From the NCBI RefSeq assembly GCF_028389875.1, contig NC_084682.1, positions 7,512,001 through 7,576,000 on the forward strand: a stretch of DNA of 64,000 bases, in the 5' to 3' direction. Shown here in pieces: positions 58,975 to 64,000 of the stretch. The position numbers and the translations under genes were made by a program. Numbering within the stretch: position 1 is the first letter of the stretch; the number at the start of each line of letters is the position of its first letter. The notes under the pieces are model-generated. The model was not told the origin of the DNA, ran no database searches, and worked only from the letters and a program-made list of their open reading frames with translations. This DNA comes from Rhea pennata. Lineage: Eukaryota > Chordata > Aves > Rheiformes > Rheidae.

Positions 58975-59060
58975 GGCTAAATTCTGCTCTGTGTTACACC
59001 TTTGTAAGCTCAGAGTAACTTCGCTGCAGTCCAGCTAATACCAGAGTAACCGGGAAAGCA
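58975..59060. mobile_element. Possible ancient palindromic MITE-like repeat
   Basis: AATTCTGCTCTGTGTTACAC, AGAGTAACTTCGCTGCAGTC and ACCAGAGTAACC resemble an old sauropsid palindromic repeat (ATTCTGCTCTCAGTTACACC and GGAGTAACTCCATTGAAGTC, from memory). It is degenerate and family assignment is tentative. Confidence 0.35.
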
Positions 59061-61633
59061 TCGGAAAGCATCATGATCTGCTAGAGAAGTCATATCATAT
59101 GGATGCTATCACATGGTGTAAAGTCAGGCTGTAATCTTCAGATAATTGGAGGTCTGATGTTAGACCCTTCAGTCCACGTGAAGCACAAGATTTCCTGAAG
59201 TGAGGAGCACTTACTGCTTGAGGCATTTACTGATGGTCAGAAACTTTAAAAATCAGGCCTATGTTCCCCTCTGTCTGGACACTGAGGACCAAAGTCTGTC
59301 TTTAGAGAGTTGGGCCCCAGGTTGGCTGCACCAGGAGACGCTGTGCACCTCTTCCCTTTCCAACTGGTCGCTGCCCCACGGCTCATCTGCAGGCCCAGGC
59401 TTCCTTCAGACCGCTGGTTCCATCTCTTTCAGGGCCTGGCTGGCCCATGGAAGGAGTTACAGTCACTTTCCTGCCTGATTCACTTCGTTTTCGGAGCCTC
59501 TCTCTATGTCGCTGAAAGCCGAGGGCCTAGGGGCCAGCTCCCCCACCAGCAGATTCCTGCTGCTCGTTGTGAATGTCCATGCAGTTGTTCAAATTCAGGA
59601 CTCTAGTGGACAAGCATGCAGCGGAGGTGGGCTCTGTTCCTGGAGCTAAGGTAAGAGTGTTGACCCTGAAGCAGGCCCTAGGCATTTTAGATTCAGCTTC
59701 TGAACCTTCTTGGTAAGTCAGAAAGATTTACCAAGGTCTTTCAAGCCCACAGGTTGGGTGGCATGGGACAGTACCAAGGAATTTCCAATGAGCACCCAAA
59801 CTTCCAAAGTAAACCTTGGATTTTTTTGCCCGCACCAGCTAAAGATCACCATAACACAACCCTAGAGATAGCTAGGCAAGCCCTCAGCACACTGGTGCAG
59901 GAGGAGCTGTCACAGAGGGGTATGACCCTGTTCAGCATTCCCTCTCTCTTCCCGCTCTTGTGCAAATCCTGCTAAGCAAGCCCTCGGAGGAGACCTGCCA
60001 GCAGACAAATGGCTCAGTTATGAGGGATGAAAATCAATCTAGTTGCTAATGTTGTGTTTTTCAATACTCCATTCATCCATAACGCAGCGAAGCTCCATTC
60101 TGAATAATATCGCCTTTTGTCCCGCCAGGCCCTCCCCACTCCCTCGCAGAGGGTGGCTGATGGCAGACAAGGCTGTCAGGGGCCAGCTTGCACCTCTGCC
60201 TCCCCAAGGGAGGCACGCTGCCGCATTTCCACCAAACCCACACAGCCTTCTCCCCCCCAGCCCCAGGACCTTCCCTCCCTCCTTGAGTGCAGCTGGGCCG
60301 AGGCGTGGGGCCGGCAGTGGGAACTTGCCCGCACCTCCCTGTTTCCGGCATGAGTTATTATCACAGGCAACTTTTGTGAAGGAGCCAGAGCACGTTCCTG
60401 TGCCCCTGGCAGGGGCAGCAGCCAGCATTAACCATTAACACGCCAACCACAAGGAGAGTCACCCTGCGGATACAGCACGGCTGTCTTTCTCACCCTGCAC
60501 TCCTACATTTTTCCACCTGCAGCCTCCATCTTCACCCTAGCTGTTTCCCTACACCTTGGGTTACACTGCAGATTGAACCGATCTTCCTTAAATCCAATGG
60601 GGTCATGGCTATTTAAGAATTTATGTATATTCAAAACCGACTTTAAGCCATTATGAGCCATTGTGGCACTGCACAAAAAAACTGCAGCATCAGTTTTGAA
60701 AGATTTCTGAGTGCAGAAGGCTTCTGAAAGTGCCTTCAAGTTAATGTCTTTTAAACTGCCAGGCATCTGGAATGTTTGAAAAAAATCAGCCACACATCCT
60801 ATATAACAAGTAACATATACCATGAACAGCCCGAATATTTCCTAAGCACTAAGCAAAGCATCTGAAGCAATACATACACAAAAGGAACATGGGTCTAAAA
60901 GGGCACCGACAGTCCTATCTCTGTTTTTACCCAAAATAGTCTGTATCACAGCAAACAAATTATGACAAAAGAGCTCTTTTCACTCATTGAAAAATCCTTC
61001 CTTCTGACTGAACATGAAACCTACTTGGTCCAGAACTGAGCCAGCGTTTCACACTCCCAGAACTGGACCAATCCTTTCTGCTTTCTAGCTGTGATTTCTT
61101 TCTGCTTTTCAACGATTCAACCTCCTTAGAAATTAAAATCTTTCAATCTCCATCACCCCGTTGGCTCATTATGTATTTGTAATTACCACACTGACCAAAA
61201 AAAGTGTCATAAATCCACATACCTGCTTGTTATTTTCTTTCCAGTATAAAGATGGATATATTAAATCCCCCAAATACTCTCTTTTGAAGTAAAGAAAAGA
61301 GCTGGCTAGTCAGTTAAAAATAAAGAAAAAAATAATTGATGAAATGAATATTTCCTCTTTTCCCACAAAAGGTGATGGGGAAAGGCAGGAATTTTTCCCT
61401 TAGGCACAGGAGAAGATGAGATTTTGTTTAGTAAATCAAAAAAAAAAATAAGGAGGAAGAGAAGAAGAATCTCATCCATCAACCGAACAGCTCCAGCCTG
61501 TCATCTCTTTTCACCTTTGGGGACTGGATGTTGCTGCTGTCAGAGGTAAGCTGGCTTAAAGCTCTGCTGTAGGAAGGCAGCCCTATGTTCACTGTGTGCT
61601 ATCCCAGGGCAGATTATCTCAAAATAAAATGAC

Positions 61634-61718
61634 AAAGAAAGGGGGGGAGAGAAGAAGAAGAGGAAGAAGAAGAAAGAGAGAGAGAGGAAAAGAGAGAAAG
61701 AGAAAGGAGGAGAAGGAA
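61634..61718. repeat. Purine (GA/GAA) tract
   Basis: About 85 bp of almost pure A/G on the plus strand (GAAGAA, GAGAGA units), with triplex-forming potential. It makes a Ser/Leu/Phe-rich spurious frame on the minus strand. Confidence 0.9.
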
Positions 61719-63598
61719 CACCTTTAAAGAGACATAGTGGGGTGGGGAATGGTTCAGGTTTCCGGAAGGCAGACAAGGATACATGCTTAAATTGGGCTCT
61801 GGCTCAGTGCTGCTGAAGGAAAGCAGAGCCTAGTTTACATCTCTGGGGAAGGGAGACAGGGTTTCCTGAAGCTATTTGAGAGGACTGGGGCTTTTTAGCT
61901 CCCTCTACCTTTCCTGCCTCCTTCCACTGTCTTCTGCCATGACTAAATGCCCACTTTGGGGAAGTCAGCTATAGCATTTTGCTGTAAGTATTTTGTCAAT
62001 CCCTTCGCCAGCAGCCACAGTCCGGCAGAAGGGGAGACTCTAGAAGCCTGTTGTCCTTCCCAGGGGACTCAGAGGCTACTTGCTCAGGGGCTCCATTCCT
62101 CATGCAAAATCCTCATTGCCTAAATTGGACCCATTTCCACAGGTGGTTGAGGCAGGATAAGGGCACCAAATCCACTGTCCTCTCTTGGTGTTCCTGGACA
62201 GACACGACAGGGAGTTCCCTTCTGAGGTCCTTTTTGCAGGCCTTTTCCTGCAGTAGGCATCAAAGGTGACCTCTCTATTTGGCTGAAGACATTAGAGAGG
62301 CCTGCCATATGCCTTCAAGGGATTCAAGCCTATTCTCCCCAGCCAGCAGTGAAGGACACCCAGACACCAGGTTTGGGGCATCCCCATCAGGCCCCTCAAC
62401 GGGTCAGCCTACAATCACTGGCCAAGACACTGGTGGCAGCTGCGCTCTCTTTTCTGAGAAGGAAGTCCAGGAAATATTTTCCAAACTCTCCAAAATCAAA
62501 AGATCAGAAGATTTGGGTTGTTGTTCCCCCGTCTCCAATTCATGAGAAACCTTTCTCATCTACCTCCCTCACCTCCTGTTCTGCATGTACATGTTGTCTC
62601 CTTGAGCTCCCAGCTAGGACCAAATTCACAGTTCTGCCAACCTGCAAGTCTCGCAGGCTGGAGGTGATCTCCTAGAGCCCCATCTTCTGGGGTCACATGG
62701 TTATATGGGCATCTTGCTCTCTTCTTTTAAAAGGAGCATGTGTTTAACCGTCACCATTGCAAGTAAATGCCTGAGAGTGTAAGATAGGTCTCAGCAGCCC
62801 TGAAAGCAACTGAAAAAGAATCCCCAAAATACTGGGTTTCCTCATCTTGTGAATTCTTAGGCTCGTCCAACAAGCTGAGGAGTCTGGTGCGCTTTTGGAT
62901 TTGAACAAGTTGAACCTATGATCAGGAGGATTTTTACCCGTGCTTTCAGTGGAGGCAGCAGTTGCTTCCCTGTTCTTCCTACTGGATTGCTTATTCCCTT
63001 TAATGTGGTGCTTTGTGTTTTAACTTGATACAAAGCAGACTGCAGGTACAACTGTCACTGGTTACCCATCTGCTATTACTTTCTTCTATGGGTTCAATAA
63101 TTAGCAATTAGGCATTTACTTTTTATTTCCCAGTAGCAGTGAAGTTATAATTAATCTGCTCACAAATGCAAGAGTTTCAAAGGTGCCTTTTAAACTTTGA
63201 AAAACTCTCAGCCATCCTGGCTATCTAGCCAGGAATGTGGCTTACGAATAATCACCTTCAAAACTGAAGCAAGATCCAAATCCAGACTTTGAACACCACA
63301 GATGAAGCCTCCCTAAATGCAAAAACACAAGCATAAAGCCAGCATTCTAAAGAAGTTCTCCGCTCTGTTCATGGACATATTTCTCTGGCCATTTGGGTAG
63401 AATCTAAAACAGCTTTTTTTTCAATGTCTGCATTGCTACTGTAACGTGTTTTGATTGGTTTGGCAGTAGCAAGCTATGCGCTTGTGCTGATTCGAGGAAC
63501 AGAAAACATAGCCAGCTTATGCAAGGAAACAGCCATAACATAAGAAAGGCTAATTATAACATTCCACGAAAGAGAATTTCTGCTCTCTTATTTGCTAG

Positions 63599-63664
63599 GA
63601 AAAGAAGCTCCTTTTAACCTTCATGATGGTCCTGCTGTCTCTGGTGATACTCACCATGCTCACG
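63599..63664 (+). other. Exon-like unit encoding a hydrophobic segment, unassigned
   Basis: A 66-nt stretch lies between a pyrimidine-rich acceptor (CTCTCTTATTTGCTAG) and a good donor (GTAAGC). It is open in phase 0 for 22 residues: EKKLLLTFMMVLLSLVILTM plus LT, a basic start followed by a membrane-spanning or signal-anchor-like core. Alternatively, the ATG inside it starts an unspliced frame of about 50 residues that continues past the donor to a TAG near 63774. It is on the strand opposite to SSC4D. I do not recognise the family. Confidence 0.25.
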
Positions 63665-64000
63665 GTAAGCCCAGCCCCTGGATGGGTCAGGCTGATCAAA
63701 GCCATTCTCACATCAACATCCGATGTGACATCTGCATCTACTACAGCTACCTGCATCGACGTGGATAGTACCTAGAGCAGCTGCTGCCAAATCTCTGTTT
63801 TACAGCAGGCAGCTGGATCGGGGGGGAAGCTGGGGAAAATAAGCAGCCCACAAATCTGCAGAAAATGCAGAGCCTCCAGGGTAAAAAGAAAAAAAAAAGC
63901 TTCCCTTTTCAACTATCTAGAAAGTACAGAGAGAGAAACTAATTTGTATGTAATACACCATTGCTAGGAAATACGTTGGTGATTTACAAGAAGGGCCTGG

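Larger units (their letters stand above)
57664..63598. other. Upstream flank of SSC4D
   Basis: About 6 kb with no recognised coding exon. The SSC4D promoter and any 5' UTR exons should be here, but no CpG island or TATA element clearly marks them. The only GC-richer segment is about 60110-60430, which is a possible promoter. Otherwise there are A-rich and purine-rich tracts and old repeat remnants. Confidence 0.5.

Noticed and set aside
63599-63664. Assignment of the right-edge exon to ZP3
   Set aside because: ZP3 is near SSC4D in human, but this short hydrophobic segment shows no zona-pellucida motif, so the exon is left unassigned.

Overview
The window is vertebrate nuclear DNA and most likely from a bird. 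It contains a CR1 LINE with the avian-type 3' end (minus strand, about 19132-19830), a second CR1 3' fragment (about 6690-6835), old tRNA-derived SINE remnants, GC-rich promoter islands and GT-AG introns. I see no bacterial, viral or CRISPR-like content. The species cannot be fixed from the sequence alone.

Two protein-coding genes can be reconstructed, both on the minus strand. The first is YWHAG (14-3-3 gamma). Its final exon and 3' UTR lie at about 660-4074, intron 1 is about 23.75 kb (4075-27825), and the first coding exon is at 27826-27912 inside a CpG-island promoter. The joined product is 247 residues with every diagnostic 14-3-3 residue intact. The second is SSC4D, a secreted scavenger receptor with four group B SRCR domains. 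I rebuilt ten coding exons between 57663 and 41512; they give a 1707-nt frame (568 residues plus stop), and all nine introns are phase 1. From memory, YWHAG and SSC4D are also neighbours in the same orientation on human 7q11.23, so the block appears to be conserved synteny.

Layout: 1-655 is a CpG-rich block beyond the YWHAG 3' end. 660-27912 is YWHAG. 26650-28660 holds a purine-rich minisatellite, exon 1, paired ZNF143/THAP11-type sites and an eight-copy CAAGATGG (YY1-like) array. 28670-32380 is intergenic DNA with nothing recognised. 32380-39300 is a very GC-rich intergenic block with a G-rich satellite and several conserved-looking, motif-dense islands. About 39340-39640 looks like an unassigned terminal exon. 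40300-57663 is SSC4D, whose intron 7 is largely two minisatellites. 57664-64000 is upstream flank with an unassigned exon-like unit near 63600.

The two genes are not known to act together: 14-3-3 gamma is a cytosolic phosphoprotein adaptor and SSC4D is a predicted secreted pattern-recognition-type protein. I found no convincing new biological system. The best leads are regulatory and structural: the CAAGATGG array upstream of YWHAG, the ISRE/PRDM1-like site in an SSC4D intron, a NAGNAG acceptor, and the minisatellites flanking a very GC-rich SRCR3 exon. Exon and UTR limits outside the coding parts are inferred from sequence, without transcript data.
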